From the IMG/VR virus record IMGVR_UViG_3300042991_000086, positions 1 to 31,073 of that record: DNA of 31,073 nt. The stretch is one strand, 5' to 3'. Below the pieces are notes generated by a model. The model ran no database searches. It saw nothing but the letters and a program-made list of their open reading frames with translations, and had not been told where the DNA came from. The position numbers and the translations under genes are program-made. This DNA is from a virus. This document shows positions 22,703-31,073 of the stretch, one piece after another (position 1 is the first letter of the stretch; each line of letters starts with the position of its first letter).

Positions 22703-24264
22703 GGTAACACCACTATAGGCAAAGATATTTCAAGAATATGCGTGGAAATCCAATGAAATGCTATTTTATCATCAGCTAATCTAACTTTCTCTAACCACGT
22801 ACTACGCAATACATTAGATACAGAAACTTCTACTGGTAGTGGATTAGCTAAAAACAGTTTTTCTTCAAAGGATGGTAATGTTTCGACACTTAATATTTCT
22901 TCTCGTATAATTGTACCATCTATCAGTTCAATATGAATATATGATCTTGCCTCACTGTCCAAAAGTTGTGAAGAATAATCCATTGGGGAAATAATAATAA
23001 AGTTCTGGCTTACTGGAGCTGTTATAGCTAACTCAAAACCTTGATCTAAGGCAGGAATCCACCATGGTTCCCGCATACCAACAAGGTTGTATAGGAAAGC
23101 AGTAAAAGTCATAATGTCCTGCCTTCCTGATAATAGAAATTTTAACTCTTTCGATATTACTGGTTCTCTTCCTTGGATATCGTAGTTTATTACACCGGTA
23201 TCATTATCTAAGGCTACCCATTTATTATTGAGTGTTTCAGATGGGTCAACCCAATTAGGCCAGAATGGGCACACTGGGATTCCTTTATAAGTATCTACTG
23301 TATCCCCAGTAGGATTCCACAAGTCATCTTTAGCCATAACCGGAACAGTAATAGCTGCCGTGGTATCTGTAATCCTTTTAATGTCTCGTTGATTTAAACA
23401 ATGGCACACCCTTACTGGACCTACCATAGATGTATGTGCAGGCCAGGAAAGATCAAAAGGAGCTTCCAAAGATACATAGTTTGCACCGCCACCTTGAACA
23501 TATTTCAATTCAGAGTGCTCCTCTGCATCCCATACCGCTAACCATGTGCCTGTCACATAATTACCGTGGTCATTATCAAGGTATATAACAGAATCTCCAG
23601 CAGTAATGGCGTTCTCTAAAGTTACAGTATGCTGCCACATAGGAGTTACAAGATACCGAACAGTACGCATTCCAATCCAGGCTTCCAGTTTGCGCCTAAT
23701 CTCATCTGATACCAACAAGGATAACGTCCAAGAACGTCTTGGCATGGTACGCAAAGCTATTCTTTGCTCAGTGCGGTCAAATGCAATTAGGGTATCTGTT
23801 TTCCACTCCACCTCTTCTGTCAGTCCATTACTCCAATCGTGGGGCATGAACAAATAACCAATATCTCCTGATAGTTGCGACGCTCTGGTGCCTATCAACC
23901 TAAACGTCGGGTCAAAACTACAAGCCGATTCAAAGACCAGTAAAGCGTCAAAAGTAAGCGGCCCATCCATCTCAATGGTAAAGATGACTCGAACTGAACT
24001 CCTGCGTATTATGGTCGTGGGCGGTACAATATCCCAGGTAATCCCGTCGGCCTCACTGTCATGTCCTACATTGGTAATAGTTAAATCTGAGGATTCACTG
24101 CCGTTCCACAACCATACTGCCCGTTTACGCTCTCTTGTTACATACCCTAAATCTTCAATGTTCGGGCCAAACGGAGTGAAGGCGAAAGCGGCAGAGTTGG
24201 TCGTCCTGGCAGACAACCCTGCCATCGGCGCATAGAAACTTGACGCTATTGCCCCCAGAGACAT
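22699..24264 (-). CDS. Large tail tip structural protein (distal-tail type)
   Basis: A 521-residue protein between the tape-measure group and the BR0599 hub, the place of the distal tail protein in lambda/GTA-like tails. The N-terminal 150 residues form a beta-sandwich-like region (RKRAVWLWNGSESSDLTITN, VRVIFTIEMDGPLTFDALLV). The following part contains 'RTMPRRSWTLSLLVSDEIRR', 'IGMRTVRYLVTPMWQHTVTL' and later 'TFTAFLYNLVGMREPWWIPA', which fit the distal-tail/DUF2460-like pattern of repeated strand-helix elements with 'W.P'. There is no peptidase motif. It overlaps the hub gene by ATGA. Confidence 0.75.
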   Translation of the reverse strand: MSLGAIASSFYAPMAGLSARTTNSAAFAFTPFGPNIEDLGYVTRERKRAVWLWNGSESSDLTITNVGHDSEADGITWDIVPPTTIIRRSSVRVIFTIEMDGPLTFDALLVFESACSFDPTFRLIGTRASQLSGDIGYLFMPHDWSNGLTEEVEWKTDTLIAFDRTEQRIALRTMPRRSWTLSLLVSDEIRRKLEAWIGMRTVRYLVTPMWQHTVTLENAITAGDSVIYLDNDHGNYVTGTWLAVWDAEEHSELKYVQGGGANYVSLEAPFDLSWPAHTSMVGPVRVCHCLNQRDIKRITDTTAAITVPVMAKDDLWNPTGDTVDTYKGIPVCPFWPNWVDPSETLNNKWVALDNDTGVINYDIQGREPVISKELKFLLSGRQDIMTFTAFLYNLVGMREPWWIPALDQGFELAITAPVSQNFIIISPMDYSSQLLDSEARSYIHIELIDGTIIREEILSVETLPSFEEKLFLANPLPVEVSVSNVLRSTWLEKVRLADDKIAFHWISTHILEISLPIVVLP

Positions 24265-24267
24265 ATG

Positions 24268-24714
24268 CTACAACCTCCCCAGCAAGACTGCACATTGTTC
24301 CCAGGGAAACATCCCCGAAGGAGACATTGAACCAAGACCTGTGTCCCAGTGAATCATATCTATTGGCTCGTTGTGAGTAAGACTCCCAAAAAGAGTGGAT
24401 ACCGTGCCACTGGGAATATAAGGAAAATCACTGCTGGCTGGGGACGCCAGTATTGCATCCCTAAGCCTCGCTGGCAGGTAAGAATAAGCAACATATGGCA
24501 GGGCAAACAAGTCCCCATAAACTGTACCATGCGTCAGCAGTAAGGAATGTTTCAATACCGTATTGGTATTGTCCTCCTCAGCCAACAGCAGTAAGGAATG
24601 TTTCAATACCGTATTGGTATTGTCCTCCTCAGCCAACAGCAGTAAGGAATGTTTCAATACCGTATTGGTATTGTCCTCCTCAGCCAACAGCAGTAAGGAA
24701 TGTTCGACAGACAT
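24268..24714 (-). CDS. Small tail protein with N-terminal 17-residue tandem repeat
   Basis: A 148-residue protein. After MSVE it carries HSLLLLAEEDNTNTVLK three times in perfect copies and then a truncated fourth unit (HSLLLTHGTV). The C-terminal 90 residues (FALPYVAYSYLPARLRDAIL, YIPSGTVSTLFGSLTHNEPI, MFPWEQCAVLLGRL) are non-repetitive. The repeat is predicted helical with acidic patches. The gene lies between two structural tail genes, so a virion protein is likely. The start sequence shares a 12-nt block (TAGCATATGTCT) with the next gene. Family not recognised. Confidence 0.65.
   Translation of the reverse strand: MSVEHSLLLLAEEDNTNTVLKHSLLLLAEEDNTNTVLKHSLLLLAEEDNTNTVLKHSLLLTHGTVYGDLFALPYVAYSYLPARLRDAILASPASSDFPYIPSGTVSTLFGSLTHNEPIDMIHWDTGLGSMSPSGMFPWEQCAVLLGRL
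24541..24693. repeat. Three perfect 51-bp direct repeats with an embedded 19-bp inverted repeat
   Basis: TAAGGAATG recurs at 24541, 24592, 24643 and (partial unit) 24694, a strict 51-bp period with no substitutions visible between units. Each unit holds CAATACC-GTATT-GGTATTG, a 7-bp perfect inverted repeat with a 5-nt loop (first copy 24553-24571). The period keeps the reading frame of the tail gene on the - strand (17 codons). Confidence 0.95.
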
Positions 24715-24722
24715 ATGCTAAT

Positions 24723-25049
24723 TCACGCTCGCAACAGCTTCCACGGGAAAACCCGCCCCGTGCCGGTGGTCTGGATCAGGGTGCAAATGATCTCAATGTC
24801 CACTGGCACTGGTATAGAATACTTATGTGGTTCGGTCTGCTCCCCGATAATTTCTGTCTTGTATGCCGTTGTGGAGACCCCAGTGGACAATCTCTTGGTC
24901 TTTATTCGCAGAAACATGGTATCTCCCACAAGCATGTTAGTGGTGTCCACAAGCAGAACATAGATACCAATGCCTGTCTGTTGCGTGAGTGAGTGCTCGG
25001 TAGAAATTACCGCTGTCTGATCGCCGTGTGCTATTGAAAGTAAACCCAT
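24723..25049 (-). CDS. Small tail structural protein
   Basis: A 108-residue protein, MGLLSIAHGDQTAVISTEHS.... It is predicted beta-rich (IGIYVLLVDTTNMLVGDTMF, LRIKTKRLSTGVSTTAYKTE, HKYSIPVPVDIEIICTLIQT). The 'TEHSLTQQTG' segment near the N-terminus recalls the 'VEHSL' start of the repeat protein encoded next. The pattern (a short barrel-like protein encoded after minor tail proteins) is common in siphophages of Pseudomonas and related hosts. Specific role unknown. Confidence 0.7.
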   Translation of the reverse strand: MGLLSIAHGDQTAVISTEHSLTQQTGIGIYVLLVDTTNMLVGDTMFLRIKTKRLSTGVSTTAYKTEIIGEQTEPHKYSIPVPVDIEIICTLIQTTGTGRVFPWKLLRA

Positions 25050-25050
25050 T

Positions 25051-25887
25051 TTATGCTCCTAATTTAACTAATAAAGTATGATTTGTTGGGACGTTATACC
25101 TTCCCTCGATTACAATGTAGTCACTGCCAGAAATACTTATTATTTCCTTATCTACGTACACATCCCCACTTCCTATCCTATACACGTTAGGCACAAAGCC
25201 TAACGTGTGCCAGACCGTTGCGGTAGCAGAATTAGCTTTACATAGTGGTACTGGAAATGGGAGGATGGAAGCGTTAAAGGAAGTTGGTTGGGATATTCCC
25301 AAGTTAGTCGGGTTAATCGCGTCATCATTAACCGCTAAACCAATAAGCCTGTCCACCCCGGTTGAGGATTTGGCTGTCCATTGTCCGTTAACATAAGCAA
25401 AAGCTATCTCCCCCATGGAGGAGGGGAATGTATCGTTACTCAGGGTGTACCATACACAGAAGTTCTTTACAAAGATGCCATCCGCCCAAACCCCTACTTT
25501 ATCCGTGATATTACCGATGTACATTACTGCCCTACAGAGGTAAGAAGAGTAAGTATAACGTTTGACAACCATAATACCTATACAGGATATTAAATATACG
25601 GTATCCCCGACAACAAATTGGTTATAGCTTGACGGTGTTGGGGAAGTGTTTGGTTGGGTGCTATTTGTTGCTCCGGCATCATACCCTGTACAACCATACA
25701 AGATAAATCTGTTGTTAAGAGCGTCAACGAGCATGTCAAAATGGGCAACCCCTTTATGAATATGCAAACGGTAGTTTGTCCCCTCAGAGTATAAATCAGT
25801 TGTCCAGCCATTAGCTTCTGCAAACAGCTTTAGTCTTGCAAGCACGTCATTGGCCGTTGTGTATGTAAATTCTTCAAAATATGCCAT
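25051..25887 (-). CDS. Minor tail/virion structural protein (paralogue of the upstream gene)
   Basis: A 278-residue protein. Its start, 'ANDVLARLKLFAEANGWTTD', parallels 'SDYKNLLSLMVTFAAANGWV' of the gene read just before it, so the pair probably arose by duplication. The rest is beta-rich (RFILYGCTGYDAG, IMVVKRYTYSSYLCRAVMYI, WYTLSNDTFPSSMGEIAFAY) and ends in a compact strand domain (SGSDYIVIEGRYNVPTNHTL). Proteins with this N-terminal 'ANGW' motif are known as virion structural proteins in siphophages. A role in the tail tip, perhaps in cell attachment, is inferred from location. Confidence 0.75.
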   Translation of the reverse strand: MAYFEEFTYTTANDVLARLKLFAEANGWTTDLYSEGTNYRLHIHKGVAHFDMLVDALNNRFILYGCTGYDAGATNSTQPNTSPTPSSYNQFVVGDTVYLISCIGIMVVKRYTYSSYLCRAVMYIGNITDKVGVWADGIFVKNFCVWYTLSNDTFPSSMGEIAFAYVNGQWTAKSSTGVDRLIGLAVNDDAINPTNLGISQPTSFNASILPFPVPLCKANSATATVWHTLGFVPNVYRIGSGDVYVDKEIISISGSDYIVIEGRYNVPTNHTLLVKLGA

Positions 25888-25888
25888 A

Positions 25889-26752
25889 TTAGTTCATCCT
25901 CAATGCGCAGAAGTCCCCTATTGCTGATCTGCTGCAATCTTGAAATGCCATGTAATTTATACCACCCACCGTGATAATATTCTCAGAAGCCTGATTATAC
26001 CCACTCACATAGAACAAGCCCTCTATCGCCCCAAATGTATCTACAGTCACATCATACGCTAACTCTTTCCTCATATACAACTGCTCCAGCATATAGTAGC
26101 CATCTGGGGATGTTGCTATATTTGCTCTGAAATAATTGGTGAAGTTAGTTCCCAGTACTGAAGAACTCTTAAAGGACTCTTTGGCTCTGATAGGGAGCCA
26201 ATTCCCGCCGGGCACACAAAGCATACCACCCGCTTTACTGTAAGATGCACAATTCCAGTATGCGGAACGATTTGCATTGGTATAATTTTCAGTCTTTAGG
26301 GCACCGCTACCCCCTATAAGAAGGGGATAAGGGTATTGATTTTCCGTTCCAGGGACAGTTAATAACCCCAGATGCACATGCTGGAATGTCGAGCCTACCT
26401 GGGCAACAACGATGATTCTTCTTGGGGTAGCAACTATCCAATATGGGATTGCTTGATTCCAAAAATAGCCAATAGCGTTATCCAGCCCAGACGACAGAGG
26501 CATGACATTATAGGTTCTTCCTGCCCTATAGGCCCAGGCGCCATTTAAAATCCAGTTGTAACAACCATTTGGAGCGTCCTCATAAGTTGTGACTCCCACA
26601 TAAATCTCGTCCAGGCCAGACGATCCTGTTCCGTGCATGAATACTTTGTCGGAAGTCTGTTCATCCACGACCCAGCCGTTAGCAGCGGCAAAAGTAACCA
26701 TAAGTGACAGCAGGTTTTTATAATCCGAGGCAGTTCCGCTTGTGTACGCCAT
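25889..26752 (-). CDS. Minor tail/virion structural protein with ANGW motif
   Basis: A 287-residue protein directly after the tape measure (3-nt gap). It opens MAYTSGTASDYKNLLSLMVT and continues FAAANGWVVDEQTSDKVFM, 'GLDEIYVGV', 'IVVAQVGSTFQHVHLGLL' and a late 'VGGINYMAFQDCSRSAIGDF'. This matches the widespread siphophage virion protein family that follows the tape measure in Pseudomonas-type phages. It is predicted all-beta. The function is structural; whether it binds receptors is not known. Confidence 0.78.
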   Translation of the reverse strand: MAYTSGTASDYKNLLSLMVTFAAANGWVVDEQTSDKVFMHGTGSSGLDEIYVGVTTYEDAPNGCYNWILNGAWAYRAGRTYNVMPLSSGLDNAIGYFWNQAIPYWIVATPRRIIVVAQVGSTFQHVHLGLLTVPGTENQYPYPLLIGGSGALKTENYTNANRSAYWNCASYSKAGGMLCVPGGNWLPIRAKESFKSSSVLGTNFTNYFRANIATSPDGYYMLEQLYMRKELAYDVTVDTFGAIEGLFYVSGYNQASENIITVGGINYMAFQDCSRSAIGDFCALRMN

Positions 26753-26755
26753 AGT

Positions 26756-29700
26756 TCACGCTCCGAGAATAGTACGAATAGATGACCCATTGCGGCGGAT
26801 CATATTAATGAGGGCTGTTTCCCCTGCTACAGTATTCATATAATCTGTTACTAACCCCTTATCAAGAACATTAATTACTTTCAGTTTAGTATCGCCCCCT
26901 TTATAAATTGTAGGCTCAGGAGAGGCGGAGATGCCTCCTCCGTCAGCGTAACCTTTTGCCGCCGGTACATAGCTAAGGTTTCTGATAGACTCCATAAACC
27001 CAACTCCGTAGTGGTCTACCGCCCTAACCGGTTGTACAAATTCTCCTGCTGTAAGATTAGCTGGAATGTTATCAGCCCTTGGATGAGGACTGCTACCCCT
27101 CACTGTGCCGCCTGATGCCAGTTTTTGTGGAACTAATCCACCATCAGCAGCACCCCCAGCAATTAAACCAGCATCCTTTAGAGCATTATAAATAAGTTGT
27201 TGTGCTATCATCTGCGCTACCATGGATATAGTTGATCTCGCCAAATCCATCATAGCTTCTTTCGCTGTCTTACTGCCTTCAGCCATAGACTGAAAAGCAT
27301 CAGCAAGGCCACTTCCAATATGGTTAATTACCTGCCCTACTGCATCAGCTACAAACTCTGAATCAGACTGTACAGTAGCAGACCAATCAGAGGATCCCAA
27401 CTTCATCGCGGCAAGAGCATCATTCCCAGACAACACCATTAGTCTGTCATGTTTCTCTTTATCTATAGCAGTGGTGTTTAAAGCCTCACTAACTGCTGCT
27501 TGGTACTCTTCAACTGAAACATTCCCTCTACGCCATAAGTCATCCATAACACTTAGACGTTCAGCTGCTATAGCCCTCTCATTAGAGATTAACTTTGAGG
27601 AATTATTTATTCGCAAATCAAGAAGGTCATTATTCTTCTGCATTATAGCTTCTACATAATCCCCCTCTAAACCTTTAAGTACCTCTAATTCTGCGGTGGT
27701 ACGTCGGACTCTCTCTTCCCCAACCTGTATTTCAATAGTCTTTTCTGCTTCAAGTTGTGCAAGTTTAGTTGGCAGTAAACTGCTCTTCAACCTTTTCTGC
27801 TCTAAATCCATGATCTTTTTGTCAGAAGCTAACCTCAATTCATAGTTAGCGGTTTCTGTTACAGCATCACGGATAGACCGCTCGCCTTCTATCCTGGACT
27901 TAACCCTGTCAGTCTCCGCTTTCATTAGGTTGGTCTGTAACTGTACCTGTTTTACTGAGCCACCAGAAGCAGCAGCAACAGCCGCATCAACATTTTTCTG
28001 CAAACGTTTAGACTCATCAGAATCCAGCATAGCCGAGGAGTCTTTTTCAAATTTATTAAACTCTTCTTTGGCCTTCTTTCTCTTACTGAGGTGCTCTGAA
28101 TTCATAGAGGTTACTGCTGACAATTCCGCCTTTATACTGTTTATACGATTCTGATGTGCTTGATCTTCCAACTCTGCTAACTTTGTCACTTGATCGAGTT
28201 TTGTTGGTAAGTCCGCAGCCTCTAACTTTTGAATCTCTATGATAGATAGACGACGCTCCAGGTCATAATTTCTATTAGCAGCCACAAGTTCTTCAGCTTG
28301 TTGCATAGCTGCCCTATGCCGAGAGGCATCCTGCCCAGTCTCTTTTGCTGAAACTCTGGGTCCATTGAATTGGGGGGTTCTTGTGTCGAAGTCAGCCTTT
28401 ATAGTAAATACTGGAAGAGTAGCTTCAGCTTCACTGACCAACGCACTGATACCTGATTGCAGTGCTGAGATACTTTCAGACTTGTTTATAAGGTCAAACT
28501 TAGGAGTCACTTCAAAGAGTATAGTATCAGGGATATAGTCACCAGTGAGCATCGTGTTCAGGTCAGCAACCATAGCATCAAAAGCCCCAGCAACGTCAAG
28601 CATTAGCTTACGAGATGCCGCTATAAAAGGGTCTTTGGAAGGAAGTTCCAAAGATTTCAGAAACGCTTTCCTGAATCTATCCTTATTATTATACAGTATC
28701 TCAGTGGCTTTCTCACTCCACTGAGCGTACTTGGAAATATAGTCGTCAAAGTCTCGCTCAGTCTGCCTCAAACCTTCTTTGAGTTCTTCAATGTCAAAAC
28801 CAGCGTTTTTATAACGATGTGGTTGTTTAGACTGATCTATACTACTCTGATCGCTCAGTGCTTTATCGATCTCTTTACGCATCCGTTCTATAGACGCTAC
28901 ATATTTATCTATTTTAGCATCTATGTCTGCTTCATCCTTACCTGACAACATAAACTCTGGCAGCCATGAATCCTCGACCTTTCTTTCTCGTTCTGCTTGT
29001 AATTTTTTAACCTTTGACAATAGTTTATCCAAAGCATCTCCATCAGCTGCGGCTCTGACCTGCTTGTTCCATGCTTCCTGGCTCTCGGCAGCTTCTTTTG
29101 CATTCTTATGTGCCAGATATAAACCTGTTGCTACCCCAGCTATAGCTGCTCCAGCCAGCACATATGGATTTGAGAGCATGGCAGCGTTCAAACCGAGGAA
29201 CGTAAACGTGGCAGCTTGACCGACACGAATCAACTCCAGAAAACCGACGATGAAAGCCGAAATTTTTAAACCAGCTATAATGGCGGCAAATACTGTTATT
29301 ACGTCAACAAAATTCACTGCAAACTTTGTAACAATGAACAAAGCGTTGCCCAGCGACAAAACAGTATCAACAAAGGCTTGTAGGCCACCTGACGCCACAG
29401 ACTCCTGTATAGACGCAATAAGATTACTTAAAGCCCCAGAATCAAAAGATTTAACAAGTTCACGTCTAACGTCTGCTATCATCAACTTCAGCTGTGATAA
29501 AGTATTATCAGTGAGCATAGAGAACTTTGTATCCAGCCATTCAGAAGTTGCTGCGGCTGCTATCATCTCCTTTCTGAACTTCTCAAATTCCACTCCTACA
29601 GTACCAAAATTGTCAGAGAATTCCTTGATCATAGCTGCGCCGCCCTCACCAGCCCGTAACTGGAATATCTCGGCTATAGCCTCCATCTTCACACCTTCTG

Positions 29701-31073
29701 GCAAAGTGTTCAAACCAGCAGCCAAATCAGCAAACGCCGCAGACATCCCTTTAATAGACCCATTACCATCACGCATTGTGAAGTTTATTCTGTTAAATAC
29801 TTCTTGCACTTTATTGGACGGTGCGATGAGACTTTGCATTGAGCTTCTGAGAGCGGTAGCAGCTGTGGAGCCTAACCCCATATTGGACATAGTAGCTAAA
29901 GCAGTGAGGAGTTCTGAAAATGAAGTCTTAGTCTTTAAGGCCATACCAGAGGTATGCTTCAGCATAGTTGACATTTCGCCCATGTCTGTGGAGGAGTTTA
30001 TGGCAGCGTAGCTCAACATTGTAGCTGCCTCTGCCACGTTCTTCACCCCTCTCTCACTGCCTACTACAGCAGCGTCCCAAGCCTTGAACTGTTGAACGGC
30101 GGTCTCTGTCACCTTTGTTAAATCTTCCTGTGCTATATAAGCTACTTTAGAAAGAGTTGGCAAAGCTTCCAAAGACGCCTGAGCATCGAATCCCGCTTTT
30201 GTCATCTCCTTCAGAGCGTCAGCAAGTTTCGCGGGAGAGTCTACTGTATCTCCTATGCTAAGGATTCCATCACGGAGACTCTCAAGAGACACAGTAGCTT
30301 TAGTTGCACTGTCTGAGAATGTTTCTACATACTTTGTAGCAAACTCGAAATTGAGAGTCTCTTTCACGGCGGCCAATTCAGTAGCTCCGACAGCAAACCC
30401 AGCCATAAGAGGAACCATCTGTCCGTAGGTCACCCACAGCTGCCCTGCGGAGCCGGAAAGTCCACGGAATGCATCGTGCAGGGACTTTGAAGATTTAGTT
30501 AGTTTGTTGGTTTGGGTGTCAACGGTGCCTATGGCAGAAGCAAGCTTATTTTTAACTGCTATATTTTCAGCCTCCTTACGAGACAACTGTCCTGTAGAAG
30601 CCATCAAATTAGCTTGTTCAACAACTTGTTGTCTCAACAGATTAAGATCTCTGGTTGATACGTTGGATGTAGAGGAGGAGGCTACGTCTGCTGAAAGTTG
30701 TCTTGCAATTAAGTCCTGCTGTAAAGTATTAGTCCTGAAGTCACCTAAAGCCGCCTGGTTTAAGGCTATCTCTGCTTCACGCTGAGCGGCTAAAGCTACA
30801 ATGTTTTCCTTTATCGCTGTAGTTTCTTGATGCTCCAGGATTATAGCATTCTTCCTGAAGTCACCTAAAGCCGCCTGGTTTAAGGCTATCTCTGCTTCAC
30901 GCTGAGCGGCTAAAGCTACAATGTTTTCCTTTATCGCTGTAGTTTTTTGATGCTCCAGGATTATAGCATTCTTCCTGAAGTCACCTAAAGCCGCCTGGTT
31001 TAAGGCTATCTCTGCTTCACGCTGAGCGGCTAAAGCTACAATGTTTTCCTTTATCGCTGTAGTTTTTTGATGC
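26756..31073 (-). CDS. Tail tape measure protein, TP901 family (N-terminus outside window)
   Basis: The frame is open to the right edge, so at least 1439 residues are present and the start is not seen; an in-frame TTG at 30637 is internal. The N-terminal visible part consists of 40-residue tandem repeats (see repeat). Next comes the TP901/PhageMin_Tail core: LSYAAINSSTDMGEMSTMLK, TSFSELLTALATMSNMGLGS and TALRSSMQSLI. Two hydrophobic stretches (FVDVITVFAAIIAGLKISAF and LAGAAIAGVATGLYLA) are typical for insertion into the host membrane during DNA delivery. Long coiled-coil arms follow. The C-terminus has GGLVPQKLASGGTVRGSS and AGEFVQPVRAVDHYGVGFME, a usual ending. It sets tail length and is ejected with DNA. 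Confidence 0.93.
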   Translation of the reverse strand, partial: HQKTTAIKENIVALAAQREAEIALNQAALGDFRKNAIILEHQKTTAIKENIVALAAQREAEIALNQAALGDFRKNAIILEHQETTAIKENIVALAAQREAEIALNQAALGDFRTNTLQQDLIARQLSADVASSSTSNVSTRDLNLLRQQVVEQANLMASTGQLSRKEAENIAVKNKLASAIGTVDTQTNKLTKSSKSLHDAFRGLSGSAGQLWVTYGQMVPLMAGFAVGATELAAVKETLNFEFATKYVETFSDSATKATVSLESLRDGILSIGDTVDSPAKLADALKEMTKAGFDAQASLEALPTLSKVAYIAQEDLTKVTETAVQQFKAWDAAVVGSERGVKNVAEAATMLSYAAINSSTDMGEMSTMLKHTSGMALKTKTSFSELLTALATMSNMGLGSTAATALRSSMQSLIAPSNKVQEVFNRINFTMRDGNGSIKGMSAAFADLAAGLNTLPEGVKMEAIAEIFQLRAGEGGAAMIKEFSDNFGTVGVEFEKFRKEMIAAAATSEWLDTKFSMLTDNTLSQLKLMIADVRRELVKSFDSGALSNLIASIQESVASGGLQAFVDTVLSLGNALFIVTKFAVNFVDVITVFAAIIAGLKISAFIVGFLELIRVGQAATFTFLGLNAAMLSNPYVLAGAAIAGVATGLYLAHKNAKEAAESQEAWNKQVRAAADGDALDKLLSKVKKLQAERERKVEDSWLPEFMLSGKDEADIDAKIDKYVASIERMRKEIDKALSDQSSIDQSKQPHRYKNAGFDIEELKEGLRQTERDFDDYISKYAQWSEKATEILYNNKDRFRKAFLKSLELPSKDPFIAASRKLMLDVAGAFDAMVADLNTMLTGDYIPDTILFEVTPKFDLINKSESISALQSGISALVSEAEATLPVFTIKADFDTRTPQFNGPRVSAKETGQDASRHRAAMQQAEELVAANRNYDLERRLSIIEIQKLEAADLPTKLDQVTKLAELEDQAHQNRINSIKAELSAVTSMNSEHLSKRKKAKEEFNKFEKDSSAMLDSDESKRLQKNVDAAVAAASGGSVKQVQLQTNLMKAETDRVKSRIEGERSIRDAVTETANYELRLASDKKIMDLEQKRLKSSLLPTKLAQLEAEKTIEIQVGEERVRRTTAELEVLKGLEGDYVEAIMQKNNDLLDLRINNSSKLISNERAIAAERLSVMDDLWRRGNVSVEEYQAAVSEALNTTAIDKEKHDRLMVLSGNDALAAMKLGSSDWSATVQSDSEFVADAVGQVINHIGSGLADAFQSMAEGSKTAKEAMMDLARSTISMVAQMIAQQLIYNALKDAGLIAGGAADGGLVPQKLASGGTVRGSSPHPRADNIPANLTAGEFVQPVRAVDHYGVGFMESIRNLSYVPAAKGYADGGGISASPEPTIYKGGDTKLKVINVLDKGLVTDYMNTVAGETALINMIRRNGSSIRTILGA
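30734..31073. repeat. 120-bp tandem repeat in the tape measure gene (at least 2.8 copies)
   Basis: Units at 30734-30853, 30854-30973 and 30974-31073 (cut by the window edge) are identical except for one base (C at 30826, T at 30946 and 31066), which changes Glu to Lys. Each unit encodes 40 residues, including the stretches ENIVALAAQREAEIALNQAA and LGDFRKNAIILEHQ. It continues beyond the window. Confidence 0.96.

Noticed and set aside
24541-24714. CRISPR-like array from regular 51-bp repeats
   Set aside because: The units are contiguous with no unique spacers, stay in frame and encode a 17-residue protein repeat.
24495-24992. 165-aa + strand frame through the 51-bp repeats
   Set aside because: A repeat length divisible by three keeps the reverse frame open; there is no ribosome-binding site and it lies antisense to two coupled tail genes.
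29250-30011. 253-aa + strand frame opposite the tape measure
   Set aside because: Mirror of the tape measure coding frame with a shadow-type composition and no ribosome-binding site.
1-31073. tRNA or rRNA genes
   Set aside because: Nearly all bases are coding with overlaps and no cloverleaf-like stretch was recognised in the few gaps; small tRNAs inside genes were not tested by computation.

Overview
The window is a piece of a tailed double-stranded DNA phage (or a prophage of one). It has a lambda-like, long non-contractile tail (siphovirus) module: a TP901-type tape measure, a BR0599-family hub with four cysteines, a TipJ-type tip protein, several beta-rich fibre proteins and a lysis cassette. 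A Gram-negative host is likely from the lambda/GTA-type tail tip and the holin plus transglycosylase lysis genes, but the host species cannot be named from this sequence. No integrase, capsid, portal, terminase, tRNA, CRISPR array or reverse transcriptase is visible.

Layout. Positions 1-6306 are a rightward (+) early/metabolic operon with ATGA-type overlaps throughout. It holds the end of a methyltransferase-like phage protein, a RecU-like PD-(D/E)XK nuclease, an SbcD (Mre11/T4 gp47-like) nuclease, an SbcC (Rad50/gp46-like) ATPase, a small TSCPD-like protein, a T5/T4-type deoxynucleoside monophosphate kinase, an unknown helical protein, a DUF262 (ParB/GmrS-like) protein and three small genes. 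Together these serve DNA end processing, recombination and nucleotide supply. Positions 6307-6466 are a short convergent gap.

Positions 6467-31073 are one leftward (-) late operon, read from right to left: tape measure (5' end outside the window), two related minor tail proteins, two small tail proteins (one with a 51-bp tandem repeat), a large tail protein, the hub, two short tip-assembly proteins, the TipJ-like tip protein with an inserted LamG-like domain, and a tail-tube-like protein. The lysis/accessory block (17571-15177) then carries a membrane coiled-coil protein, five small cysteine-rich or zinc-ribbon genes, a holin, a DUF1353 protein, a secreted protein and a transglycosylase-type endolysin. 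Last comes the fibre/spike module (15164-6467), which is interrupted by a GIY-YIG homing endonuclease gene.

Most notable points: (1) the GIY-YIG gene sits exactly at the start of the giant spike gene, whose natural start appears to have become ATC behind a strong Shine-Dalgarno sequence hidden in the end of the endonuclease gene; (2) a 39-residue protein with nine cysteines lies in a row of zinc-ribbon mini-genes around the lysis genes; (3) two recent in-frame tandem repeat expansions occur in tail genes, 120 bp in the tape measure and 51 bp with an embedded palindrome in a tail protein; (4) a LamG-like domain is grafted into the last beta-sandwich of the tip protein.
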